DNA from: Helianthus annuus
Taxonomy: Eukaryota > Streptophyta > Magnoliopsida > Asterales > Asteraceae
Direction of reading: 5' to 3'
Assembly (NCBI RefSeq): GCF_002127325.2
Contig: NC_035435.2
Span: forward strand, 11,614,289-11,678,288
DNA length: 64,000 nt
The notes below the pieces were generated by a model. That model was not told the origin of the DNA. It saw only the letters and a program-made list of their open reading frames with translations, and ran no database searches. The position numbers were made by a program, and so were the translations under genes. Below, in pieces: positions 34,171 through 45,093 of this stretch (the first letter of the stretch is position 1; each line of letters opens with the position of its first letter).

Positions 34171-35070
34171 TACTATATAATAAAAGAAACCAATGGGAGG
34201 ACACGTGTCATTCATTGAAACCATCTATTTTTATAGATAATTAATATCAATTAAAAGATAATGATACAATTAAATTTAATATAAATTTAAACAATTCATA
34301 TAGGAGATAATATAATATTTTAAAATATTTATCCGATTTTAAAATTATTTATCCTGAAATTAATGTAAATGATTTATTTATTTTATTAAACTAAAGTAGT
34401 TAAGTGTAGAACCTATTTCAAAAATGTTTATGAGGAGTAAACAAAAATATTAATCAATATTCATTGGTTCTATACTTTTATTTTCGTGTTCAATTCTCAA
34501 CTCAAATACGGTAATCACTATGTTTATGTGACATTTATAAGAACCATCACCGCAATCACCCCATCCATCGTATATCGAGTAACCCGTTAGTTTTTTTTAA
34601 GATAGAAATTTTTATTAGATTCATTCAACCCGTTAAAAATATAACTTTTTTATTATGTAGTATATAAAATTAGATTTATTCAATCCATATTATACATATG
34701 GTTTATAAAGATATAACTTTTTATTGTTTGGTATATAAATTTACATGTACTCAACCCGTATAACACATGAGGTTATCAAAAATGTAACTTTTTCATTATT
34801 TAATATATAAAATTAAATTTACTCAACCCGTACAATATATGAGGTTCTTAAAAATATAATTTTTTTTATTATTTAATATATAAAATTACATTTATTCAAC
34901 CAATGTAATAAACAACATTTTTAAATATATATTGTTTTATTATTTGGTATATAAAATTACATTTATTCAACTCGTGTAATAAACGAGATTTTTAAAGATA
35001 ATTTTTTTTATTATTTGATATATAAAATTACATTTATTCAACCCATGTAATACACGGGGTTCGAACCTAG
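34171..35070 (+). mobile_element. Helitron-like element with tandemly multiplied 3' end
   Basis: Starts next to the previous CTAG with ACTATATAATAAAAG, the usual start of a small plant Helitron family minus its first bases, and ends CCCATGTAATACACGGGG...CTAG at 35067-35070, then T. Between about 34620 and 35070 the terminal segment is repeated six to seven times at about 72 bp spacing (TCAACCCGT.TAATACA.G.GG, anchors at 34626, 34679, 34752, 34824, 34896, 34967, 35038). Confidence 0.6.
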
Positions 35071-35637
35071 TATATTTATATGCAAAATCTCTGAAAAAAT
35101 ATTTTTTAATATGTAAAATTGAATTTTTGTGATATATTCAACTTGTTAAATTACTCTTCCCTGTTTCCCCATAAAATCAAGTATTTTACCTCTTTAATAT
35201 GTGTATATATTATTAATATTTTTTTCTTTTAAAATGAACGGACAAAGTTTTTCTACCCTTTGCACCCTTTACTTCGCTACAATTAATTTTAATAACTACA
35301 CTATACTTCACTACAGTAGCTACAGAAACTAAAAATAGGTGAGATTTTGTCCGTTGTGTTACCCTTCATCCTTGGTGGTTGTTTCTCACATAGTTGTTTC
35401 TCAAATATCTTAGGATTTTTCCACTTTTTAAAGTAACCCAACCATATAATTTCATTTCATTTCTTTTTTACCACTTGCCACGTGTCATCTCAAGCTCCCT
35501 ATGTGAGTAGTGAATCAAGTAATTTATCGAAGGAGTAGTGAAGAATAAGAAAAATTTAACCAAGCATTGTTATACCAATTTAGTTTCACATTCATTTGAA
35601 CAACTATACTACCTGAGTTCAAAGTTCAAAGCTTACC
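35071..35637. other. Intergenic, no feature recognised
   Basis: AT-rich; no open frame, RNA gene or element end recognised. The last bases (TTACCATCCGTAG) look like one end of the MITE whose other part starts at 38933. Confidence 0.5.
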
Positions 35638-35645
35638 ATCCGTAG

Positions 35646-36157
35646 TAGGGGTGTTCAAAACTATCCGTATCCGAAAATCCGATCCGAAATATCCGAATCC
35701 GAAATATCCGAAAAATTGGATATCCGAAATTTCGGATATTTGAAATTCGGATATCCAAATTTTTCGGATTCGGATTCAGATTCGGATACTGATTTTCAAA
35801 ATTTTCGGATATTTTGGATATCCGAAAATCTAATTTTCAATTTTTTTCGGATATCCGAAAATATCCGAAATATCCGAAATATCCGAAAAACATCCGAAAA
35901 TATCCGAAAAACATCCGAAAATATCCGAAAAATATCCGAAATATCTGAAACCTTATGTTCGGATATCCGAAACTATCCAAAATATCCGTTTCCGAATATG
36001 AAAAAATAATAAAAAAATAAAAACTTGGATTTTCGGATATCCGATTCACTATCCGAATCCGTATCTGAAATTTTGGATATCCGAAATTTCAGATACGGAT
36101 TCGGATAATGAAATCTGGTAACCAAAAATTTCGGATATCCGGTTTTGAACACCCCTT
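35646..36157. mobile_element. hAT-type MITE, copy 1
   Basis: TIRs TAGGGGTGTTCAAAAC / GTTTTGAACACCCCT. The interior is almost entirely built from the palindromic word CGGATATCCG and TATCCGAAA, so it opens spurious frames on both strands. Confidence 0.85.
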
Positions 36158-36362
36158 AACAACATCCAAATGTGCTATATTTCAAGAAAGTAGATAATGA
36201 ACTTGTACACAAACACAATGGTGGCTGTCGTCGTCGACTTTGAACTCCCTTCTGCAACTGTCTTACCACATTCTTGCTCAGATCAAAGCCCTAAATCATA
36301 TAGCTAGATATGCAAAAAGTTTTCAACTAAAATTTTTTATTGTAGTTTTTGTATTGTAGGCC

Positions 36363-37036
36363 ATGGCGAGCGTCTTCGTTGAAAATCTTGCAAATCTAGT
36401 GGAGGTGGTTCGAGTATTGGCAAATCACCGCAACATTGTAAGTTACTCCTTAACTTAATTACAAATTATATGTTTAATGTTTTGTATAATAAATGTCAAA
36501 TCTAACATCTTATGGTTGGTTTGTTACAGAGGCATGCGCAAGTAGAGATAAATTACACCGAGCCAAACCTAACACGCTTTGTTATCAAATTTACACTTGC
36601 ATTAGTTGCATTTTTTGCATGGTTATATCTATATTTAGGATCGCTCATTTTAAGCTCTAGTAGCATATATATACATAAAAATGTCAATCAACATATGTAT
36701 GCCAAAATAAGTACGGATAACAATGTAGCAACACTCATGGCAAATTTTAGCCATGGAATTAGTTTTGGGGAAAAAGGTTATCACATTGCATACCTAGACT
36801 CAGTATCATATAATATATATAATATTAGCACATCTGCTAGAGGTTATCCCCCTTTAAGCGTCGTTTCAACCAACAACGCCACATTTTCGTTCTTTGAAAT
36901 GGAGCAGCTAGTTGTAGTGAGATTTGAAGCAAAACAAACTGGCTTACAAAAAGACCAATTGAGGGGTTTCCAAAAAATGCTTGACAATCGAAGTGTTGCG
37001 GTGAAGATAAAGGCGAATTACGAGTGGCGCCTACAG
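36363..37036 (+). pseudogene. LEA2/NDR1-like membrane protein gene fragment, copy A
   Basis: Exon 1 36363-36437 (25 codons, starts MASVFVENL), intron 36438-36529 (GTAAGT...TTACAG), exon 2 from 36530. The 193 residues seen comprise a short N-terminus, one hydrophobic segment (FTLALVAFFAWLYLYLGSLI) and an extracytoplasmic-like domain with Asn/Ser-rich strands. The layout (single N-terminal membrane anchor then a beta-rich domain with PPLSVVSTNNATFS) resembles plant NDR1/HIN1-like LEA2 proteins, but similarity is weak and the name is tentative. The coding sequence runs into MITE copy 2 after the codons for YEWRLQ, so the natural C-terminus is missing. Confidence 0.5.
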
Positions 37037-37551
37037 GGTGTTCAAAACTATCCGTATCTGAAAATCCGATCCGAAATATCCGATATCCGAATCCGAAATA
37101 TCCGAAAAATTGGATATCCGAAATTTCGGATATCCGAATTTTTCGGATTCGAATTCGGATAGTGATTTTCAAATTTTTCGGATATTTCGGATATCCGAAA
37201 TATCTGAAAATTTAGTTTTCAATTTTTTTCGGATATCCGAATATCCGAAAATATCCGAAGTATCCGAAAATATCCGAAATATCCAAAAATATCCGAAAAG
37301 TATCCGAAAAATATCCGAAATATCCGAAAACTTATGTTCGGATATCCGAAACTATCCAAAATATCCGTTTCCGAATATGAAAAAAATAATAAAAGAATAA
37401 GAATTTGGATTTTCGGATATCCGATTCACTATCCGAATCCGTATCCGAAATTTCGGATACAGATTCGGATAGTGAAATCTGGTATCCGAAAATCTCGGAT
37501 ATCCAAATCGGATATCCGACATTTTCGGATATCCGGTTTTGAACTCCCCTA
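37037..37551. mobile_element. hAT-type MITE, copy 2
   Basis: Same structure as copy 1; the left TIR has lost its first four or five bases (gene sequence CTACAG joins GGTGTTC directly) and the right TIR reads GAACTCCCCTA. Confidence 0.85.
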
Positions 37552-37760
37552 TTAACAACATCCAAATGTGCAATATATTTCAAGAAATTAGATAATGAAC
37601 TTGTACACAAACACAATGGTGGTTGTCGTCGTCGACTTTGAACTCCCTTCTGCAACTGTCTTACCACATTCTTGATCAGATCAAAGCCCTAAATCATATA
37701 GCTAGATATGCATAAAGTTTTCAACTAAAATTTTTTATTGTAGTTTTTGTATTGTAGGCC

Positions 37761-38424
37761 ATGGCGATCGTCTTCGTTGAAAATCTTGCAAATCTAGTGG
37801 AGGTGGTTCGAGTATTGGCGAACCACCGCAACATTGTAAGTTATTCCTTAACTTAATTACAAATTATATGTTTAATGTTTTGTATAATAAATGTCAAATC
37901 TAACATCTTATGGTTGGTTTGTTACAGAGCCATGCGCAAGTAGAGATAAATTACACCGAGCCAAACCTAACACGCTTTGTTATCAAATTTACACTTGCAT
38001 TAGTTGCATTTTTTGCATGGTTGTATCTATATTTAGGATCGCTCATTTTAAGCTCTAGTAGCATATATATACATAAAAATGTCAATCAACATATGTATGC
38101 CAAAATAAGTACGGATAACAATGTAGCAACACTCATGGAAAATTTTAGCCATGGAATTAGTTTTGGGGAAAAAGGTTATCACATTGCATACCTAGACTCA
38201 GTATCATATAATATTAGCACATCTGCTAGAGGTTATCCCCCTTTAAGCGTCGTTTCAACCACCAACGCCACATTTTCTTCTTCGAATGGAGCAGCCAGTT
38301 GTAGTGAGATTTGAAGCAAAACAAACTGGCTTACAAAAAGACTAATTGAGGGGTTTCCAAAAAATGCTTGACAATCGAAGTGTTGCGGTGAAGATAAAGG
38401 CGAATTACGAGTGGCGCCTACAGC
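37761..38424 (+). pseudogene. LEA2/NDR1-like gene fragment, copy B (frameshifted)
   Basis: Near-identical tandem copy of 36363-37036. Exon 1 37761-37835, intron 37836-37927, exon 2 from 37928. It lacks three codons present in copy A (near 38210) and has frameshifting changes near 38275-38290, ending in an early stop at about 38312. Like copy A it is cut off by a MITE after YEWRLQ. Confidence 0.5.
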
Positions 38425-38932
38425 TAGGGGTGTTCAAAACTATCCGTATCCGAAAATCCGATGCGAAATATCCGATATCCGAATCCGAAATATCCGAAAA
38501 ATTGGATATCCGAAATTTTGGATATCCGAATTTCGGATATCCGAAATTTCGGATATGGATTCGGATAGTGATTTTCAAAATTTTTTGAATATTTCGGATA
38601 TCCGAACTATCCGAAAATTTAATTTTCAATTTTTTTCGGATATTCGAATATCCGAAAATATCCGAAGTATCCGAAAATATCCGAAATATCCGAAAAATAT
38701 CCGTAAATATCCGAAAAGTATCTGAAAATATCTGAAATATCCGAAAACTTATGTTCGGATATCCGACTATCCAAAATATCCGTTTCCGAATATGAAAAAA
38801 ATAATTAAAAAATAAAAATTTTGGATTTTCGGATATCCGATTCACTATCTGAAATATGAAATTTCGGATACGGATTCGGATAGTGAAATATGGTATCCGA
38901 AAATTTCGGATATCCGGTTTTGAACACCCCTA
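38425..38932. mobile_element. hAT-type MITE, copy 3
   Basis: 508 bp, intact TIRs TAGGGGTGTTC / GAACACCCCTA; its right flank is the second ATCCGTAG. Confidence 0.88.
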
Positions 38933-38940
38933 ATCCGTAG

Positions 38941-39155
38941 TGTTATTTTTTTTTGGCGTCTTTCCCAAAAAACGCGCAAACACGCCTGGTAACTGCCCAA
39001 GGGGCGTTTTTTTTAATGCTGAAGCGTCCTTTTTTAAACGCCTTCAACTTCTTCTTTGGCCAATAAGAAATTTCCAACTCATTTATGATAATATTATATG
39101 TTTATTTTTCTAAAAAGCTAATAATTAGGTAACTATTGTTGGGCATTATGAAGCA
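38941..39155. mobile_element. Remnant of a different MITE with GGCGTCTT / AACGCC words
   Basis: Continues the sequence interrupted at 35645: ACCATCCGTAGTG then GGCGTCTTTCCC...GGGGCGTTTTTT...AAACGCC. A related end (GCCCACTACGGACGGTCTTA) occurs at 46881-46900, so the composite hAT unit landed inside a MITE of this family. Confidence 0.5.
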
Positions 39156-40466
39156 CTAGTAAGGTGTCCGCGCGATGCGGCGGGACGATACTTTGGATTG
39201 CGGCACTCGTTTCTGGTAGTTTTTTATTCATATAATATTTATGATAACATTATTGTGGTGAATATATGTCTTTAGTGTTATACATATGTAAAGTTTTGTT
39301 TTTTTATAAAAATTAATAATTAAAAGACAAAAATATATTGTTTTTTTGTAAAAATTAATATTCAAAAGATAAAAAAAATTAAGTTGTTATAACTGTAAAG
39401 TATGTTTATTTTATTGGTTAAATTATAAAGTATAATTTTATTCTTAAAAGTTCATAACTTTTTTTAAATATTTACATAGTACTCATCTAATAAACTTTAA
39501 GTTTAAAATTTTTGTTTTTATAAAAATAAAAAACAGTATTTTACTCGTAAGTACGTTTTAGAGCTTTAATTTAAATTGTTAATTTTCGGTTTTTTACAGA
39601 TATAAAAAAATTATATTTTTATAAAATTTCAAGAAATAAAAGAAAACAATTATTCACATAAAAATAAATAAAAGAAAACAATTATTCACCGTTGCAATAT
39701 AACAAAACTGACCTAGAATTTTCAATCTCGCATGCTTGGTTTTTCGCATCAATTGAATTCAGAACTGGATCCATTTTTTAACTTTGTTTAGCAATAGATA
39801 TAGGGGTGTCCTGCTATGTATTTATAGTAATAACTACAGAACTGTATTAGGGTTTAATTTTAGATTTGTCATCCCTTTATTTAGAAAGTTTGCTGTAGTT
39901 AGTTTTAAGTTTTTATAAGATATATCTAAGTACAAATATTAGGCAGTTTTAATAAAATAAAATTTGACACATAATATCTTCATTTTATGTTACGGTACTT
40001 TTAATTCTTTTTGTTTTTGTTTGCATAGATGGACACGTCTTTGTAGATTATGCGCATTAGATCACAAGTATTAATTACTTGTACATTAAAGCATTATCGA
40101 CTTGTACCTTTTAATCCGCTCATCGATATTGAACAAGACAACTATCGAAACGTCGACAAAAATGTGTAGGTCGTCATGCTATCTTTGAATTTTTTTTAAA
40201 CAGTATAGTTTATAAGATATGTCAAGAATATGTAAAAAAATTATAAGTTTGTTGTGGATGAGTGAATTGTAACTAATTATTTATAATTTTGTTAAAACCT
40301 TAGGGATTTAAGTGTAATAAGTTTAGAGGGCTAAAAAATAAATAGTGTTTAAAAGACTAAACTGCCCTCATTTTAGGAGTCTTTCTATAAATAAAGAGGG
40401 GGGAAAGTTCTTATTTTTTGAGTATCTTAAAATACCCCTCACTCATACATTATAATATAGTATAGA
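39156..40466 (-). mobile_element. Non-autonomous Helitron, 1311 bp
   Basis: On the minus strand it starts A|TCTATACTATATTATAATG at 40466 and ends with a GC-rich hairpin (CCGCCGCATCGCGCGG), ACACCTTA and CTAG|T at 39156. Both ends fit the Helitron rule (5' TC, 3' hairpin + CTRR, inserted between A and T). No Rep/helicase coding sequence. Confidence 0.75.
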
Positions 40467-41611
40467 TTATACCGCTACACCGATTTTAGAAAACCCCAAT
40501 AATACTCCATTGTTGGCTGAACCGTCACATAACGAATAATACCTAAAAGTCTTTGTTCACCACTACACATGGTGTTAGAAGAAAAAAGTTGAGTGCTTAT
40601 ATTTTTAAAGACACTTGGTCGGGTGGATGGTTAACAATAACATCTTTCGGACCAATGATCAGGAGTCAAGGATATTTGATATTAAATTATTGTATATGTT
40701 TGGGAGGTAAGTTGTTGATTGTCTAAGATGATAAATTTATATGCATAAAACTTGGGCCACTGGATACATTACATGTTGCATGTTGGCATTATCCACATAT
40801 ATTGCTAAGCCCATATAGAGAGAGATGGGATGGAGAAGAAAATGTTGATTTTTTAATCTATCGTTATGGTTTATTTATGTTATCATTTAATGTTAAGAAA
40901 AAAAACATATATGAATAGATATATTTTGTCGTCTCATTATTGATTTAGGTAATGTTCAAATACATAATCTCATAATATAGAAAGTCGTAAATGAAGGGTA
41001 TCAAAAGGACTTTAATTTAATTTATCAAGTGACATTGGAACTATCTTGTCGAATTCTATGATATGAGATTTTAGTTTTTCGTTTCTGGATTTTTCGCTTA
41101 TAGATTTTAGAATTTTGGTTAGATCATTGTGTCTTTTTATTTAACATTCTGTCTTTTCTTTATTTGCGTTATTATGTCTTTTTGCGACTCATTATGTCTT
41201 TTTTTTTTCATCGTTGTGTTATATTTCTCGGCATTGTTTTATATTTTGCGATTTATCGTGTCTTTGTACACTTCCTAGAATATTTGGTATTATTGATTTA
41301 TGTTTCTATTACTTTAAACCAATCTCAACAATTTGAGCAGACCAACCAAACATGTATAATTGTGGTCCGTAATGAAATATATACGTGCTAACCGCTTTAC
41401 GCGCGTATACAATAATATGTTCATGCCGACGAAGCCAAAGTATTATATAGAGAGCGGACTAGAACTGACTGTATTGGATATAGAGTTATTAAAAGTTAGA
41501 TTATTAGTTCAAGATCTAAAGAACGGTTACCGGTTATGTTAAGTTACAACAAAATTGTTCTCTCATTTGTATTTTTAAACTTTAAACAATGTTATGTATA
41601 CATACACACAC

Positions 41612-41651
<40 letters not shown>
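40467..41651. other. Intergenic, no gene recognised
   Basis: A loose TATGTCTTT/TTGTGTC repetition at 41110-41260 and a (TA)n microsatellite at about 41612-41652. Small open frames here (41164-41391, 41360-41542) have no family features. Confidence 0.5.
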
Positions 41652-41671
<20 letters not shown>

Positions 41672-41929
41672 GGAAAGTATAATGTACAAAACTGCTTAAC
41701 GTACATTAACCTACGCGACCAAATACATAACGTGCGTGATTATTTTTTTTACCATCATAACATGCATGATTAACATACCCATGCGTGATTATCACCTCCC
41801 ATGCGTGATTATCACCAAATAACTGCTCCCATGCGTGATTAACTGGTCCATGCGTGATTATGGCCCTGATCTGATGGTTACGCTTGTCGCGTACGTGAAG
41901 TATGATAAGGCTTTTTGTATGTTAACCTT

Positions 41930-41952
<23 letters not shown>
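41652..41952. mobile_element. (GA)n-bounded MITE, copy 1
   Basis: Begins (GA)n GGAAAGTATAATGTACAAAA and ends TTTTTGTATGTTAACCTTTC (TC)n, giving imperfect inverted ends of about 25 bp. Inside are five or six copies of a 19-20 bp word with CCATGCGTGATTA. An inverted copy is at 53274-53533; both sit between (TA)n tracts. Confidence 0.75.
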
Positions 41953-41969
<17 letters not shown>

Positions 41970-41971
41970 GC

Positions 41972-42490
41972 GTGTGAGGTTCATTGGGAACACTAAAAAA
42001 GTGGGGAACAGTGGGGAACCGAATCAAACGAACTCTGATTGGACTCATTTTAGCGGCGTTGGAACCGGATCGTCGAACCCTAACTAGGATCTCTTAACCC
42101 TAAACCCTAAATCATAACTCCTAAACCCTAATATATTAGGGTTTGGCTTTTAGGGTTTAGCTTTAGGGTTTAGTTTTAGTGTTTAGGGTTTAGCTTTAGG
42201 CTTTAGGGTTTAGCTTTAGCTTTAGGCTTTAGGGTTTAGCTTTAGGTTTAGCCTTTAGGGTTTAGCTTCTAGGGTTTATAGTTTAGATTTTACGATTTAG
42301 CTTAGATTTTAGCCTTATTTTTTAGCTTTAGGGTTTAGAGTTTAGGAGTTAGGATTTAGGGTTTAGGGTTAAAAGATCCTAGTTAGGGTTCGGCGAGCCG
42401 GTTCAAACGTCGCTGGAATGAGTCCAATCAGAGTTCGTTTGAGTCGGTTCCCCGTTGTTACCCACTTTTTTAGTGTTCCCCAATGAACCT
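41972..42490. mobile_element. Foldback element with telomere-like interior
   Basis: Inverted arms of about 130-140 bp: GGTTCATTGGGAACACTAAA on the left is matched by TTTAGTGTTCCCCAATGAACC on the right, and arm similarity continues through AACTCTGATTGGACTCATT and AACCCTAACTAGGATC. Between the arms lie degenerate TTTAGGG / CCCTAAA arrays (42100-42370) that switch direction at about 42131 (CCCTAATATATTAGGG). No clear target duplication. Confidence 0.8.
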
Positions 42491-43960
42491 TCCCATCTAT
42501 AGTATTCTAATTTAAAGATCTCATGTATATATTTGGTTTAGTTTTTTAAATTTAAAATTAGACCAATCTCTGATTTTTAACTTTTGTTTAGACTAGTTTT
42601 ACCCCTGATGTAAAGCTTAAATCCGTACCTCTAAAAATCCGAATACCTTTATCATTTATTCGATTTAACATGATATCTATATTTTTTTCTTTGCAATGAC
42701 GAGATAAAAATTTGATAAAACTAAATAGTCTAAATTATTTGGTCAAAATATACTAATTAATGTAGAGACACAAGAAAAACATAACGCAATGATATTTTTG
42801 GAATGGAAGAATATGAGTCATCCTCATATGACAAATTCAGAAATCAATTACAAACGTTACAAGACAAAATATAGCTAATTTAATATATTAATATCAGAAG
42901 AATAAAAGAATGATTCAAGAAATCCAACAATTCCCATCAAACATCTATTTGAAAATAACATTTCGACCCCACTCTTGATAATGGACAACCAACCAAATGT
43001 ATCTATCCTTTTAGGGGTAGATGTGGTGTTGAGTAAGCAGACTATGGCTCATAAATTGGTGGTGACAAAGTACATTATCCCTCATGGACCATGATCTAAT
43101 AAGAGTTCAAGCAGGTGTAGGGTCGGGTTGGGTGTGGTTTGAAGGATGGTTGACGCCAAAGTTAGGGTAGGGTTGGTAGTGTTGTGGTGGAGCATGAAAA
43201 ACATGGCTTCATTTAGATGTGTAGTAGTGTCAACGCTCAATATCTGTAACGAACTAGGACATAATAAGAGCCAAGGGAGGTATAGCATTTGGTTGAGATA
43301 GGGTGGGTCGGTGGGTTTAGTTTGAAGGATGGTTGACGACAAATCTAGCGTAGGGTTGGTGGTGTTGCGGTGGAGCGACCAACGATGGCTTGATTTTGAT
43401 GGGTTGTCCCAAAGTGGCAAATTAACTATAACACAATTACGAAAGATTGTAAACAATGTTTTCGTTTTTGTTTTTGTGTCTTTTGTGCTTTTGGCTTTTT
43501 GTTTTTCTTTTTAGTTTTTCGTTTTTTTTAGATTTTTGCCCCTAAACTTTTAGTATCGACACTCACAATCCTTTAACTTTCAAAAGACTTTGTAATCGAC
43601 TTTTACATGTTTACATTTATGTACGAGTCAGTATAAATTTAAGTTAATTTACGTTTTGAGTATATTTCTTTCGGTTGCTATACTAAACCAAATAGATATC
43701 GACCGAAACCCCGCCACGTAGCGCGGGTAATTTTACTAGTTTCAATATCTATTATGGACCATGGTCTAACATAAGCTTAGCAGAGGGGTAAGGTGACTAG
43801 CCATGGCCTTATTTAGAGGTGATGATGACTAAAGTCCATCATCTATTATAGACTTCTAGTGTTAGGGGTGATGAGGTGTCTAACCACGGTTTGATTTAAA
43901 GATGGGGTGGAGCCAAAGTCTAACATTTATCACGGGCCATGTTCTATTCAATAGCTTAAA
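42491..43960. repeat. Degenerate tandem repeats of about 175 bp, interrupted by a Helitron end
   Basis: Units with ATGGACCATG.TCTAA, GAAGGATGGTTGACG.CAAA and ACATGGCTT.ATTTAGA occur at about 43080, 43260, 43745 and 43840. The frame at 43082-43456 (minus) is an artefact. Region 42491-42960 is AT-rich with no feature. Confidence 0.6.
43700..43739 (+). mobile_element. Helitron 3' end
   Basis: Hairpin CCCGCCACGTAGCGCGGG, then TAATTTTA and CTAG (43736-43739) followed by T. The 5' end is uncertain: a TCTATAGTATTCTAATT at 42496 would give 1244 bp, but the tandem repeats on both sides suggest a shorter insertion starting near 43400. Confidence 0.65.
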
Positions 43961-44211
43961 GAATAGGATAAGTTATTGTGTGAAAGAAACAAGTACACAT
44001 AGCCTAAGAAAGCAATGTGAGATGTAGCAAATATCAGGATGTAAAGTTAACTTGCCAAAATTTAATATCCTATAAAAATGATCTGTACTTTAAAAAAAAA
44101 AAAAAACAGAGAGAGTTTTATTCCCTTCATGAACATAGGTGCATACTTAGGATTAGATTTAACGGGTTTGGTCAAGTGCTTGTCACGAGTCAGGCGTTAT
44201 AAAAATAACAT
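43961..44211. other. Intergenic, nothing recognised
   Basis: No open frame of note, no repeat and no element end. Confidence 0.4.
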
Positions 44212-44974
44212 ATTAGACCATGTGTAGTGGTTTAGTGAATAATGCCTCCACCCTTGGGCGTTTTCTGCCATGTGACAGTCTAGTCAGCAAAGGGGCATTG
44301 TTGGGCGTTTTTACAAAAAGGGCATAGTGGAATAAGACCATTCTCATTCACAACCTAACTCAACCCAACCTTTAATATAAAACTAATTTCTCTCTCTTCC
44401 ATCTACACAACCCAACCCAACCCAACCCAACTCAATTTTTTATACACATTCACAACCCAACCCAACCCAACCCAAACCAGTCTAAGTTTTATTAAATAAA
44501 TGTAATACATGCTTACTTTTTATTATATTAAAATAATCATATTTAAAATAATTATTGTATATCAAAATAAACAAACGTTATTTATTTTAAATAGAAAAAA
44601 TTAAAAAGTTAAACCATCAATATATATAATACACTAGAAAAATATAAATTTTTGAACGAACTCTGTTTTTAATAAAATTTATATCGTAACGTTCATATTT
44701 TTTTCTGAGAAATACGGTGTATTTAGTTGTTTTATTTAGTTTAAGTATTACAAGTTATTTGATTAGTTAAATTAACGGGGGAAATGAATAAAATGAAAAA
44801 GGAAAATTAAAATATGACACCTATTAAGTTTTGACAAGTAGCAAAATGACATAAGCAACCCCTTGCAACCTTGGGTTGCTCTAACGACCAGGTTGAGGAA
44901 AAAAAAATTCATTTATTTTAATTATTTTTCATAACCCAACTTAAGATTGGGTCATCAATGTGAGTAGTCTTAAT
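44212..44974. mobile_element. Two adjacent MITE-like elements
   Basis: 44212-44337 begins TAGACCATGTGTAGTGG and ends CATAGTGGAATAAGACC. 44331-44974 begins TAAGACCATTCTCA and ends TGTGAGTAGTCTTA, TIRs of about 14 bp, with AACCCAACCC runs at both ends of its interior. No coding sequence. Confidence 0.5.
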
Positions 44975-45093
44975 GTCCCAGCCAATCATTACCCAATTAT
45001 TAAATAAAACAATTACATTACATTGTTAAACAAAACTAAAAACCGAAAAAAGAAATAGAAAATTACAATGCTAAAAAAATAAAAAACTGAAAA

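Larger units (their letters stand above)
35646..38932. mobile_element. Composite hAT-type transposon: MITE - gene - MITE - gene - MITE
   Basis: Outer ends are TAGGGGTGTTCAAAAC and GTTTTGAACACCCCTA, flanked by an identical 8 bp duplication ATCCGTAG (35638-35645 and 38933-38940), the hAT hallmark. Inside are three MITE copies of about 510 bp and two copies of a gene fragment, with a repeat period of about 1.4 kb. The simplest reading is that two neighbouring MITEs mobilised the DNA between them as one unit, followed by an unequal-exchange duplication of the gene+MITE unit. Confidence 0.6.

Noticed and set aside
35716..38845. Several frames with FRISE/IRKISE-type repeats, some apparently fused to the membrane-protein fragment
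   Set aside because: They come from the palindromic TATCCGAAA word arrays of the MITEs; both strands and several frames are open, as expected for such words.
42100..42370. An interstitial telomere from a chromosome fusion
   Set aside because: The TTTAGGG units are degenerate, change direction and are enclosed by inverted arms, so a foldback element explains them better.
42496..43739. A full-length 1244 bp Helitron starting TCTATAGTATTC at 42496
   Set aside because: The same degenerate tandem repeats occur inside and outside the proposed element, so the true 5' end may be much closer to 43400. Only the 3' end is annotated.
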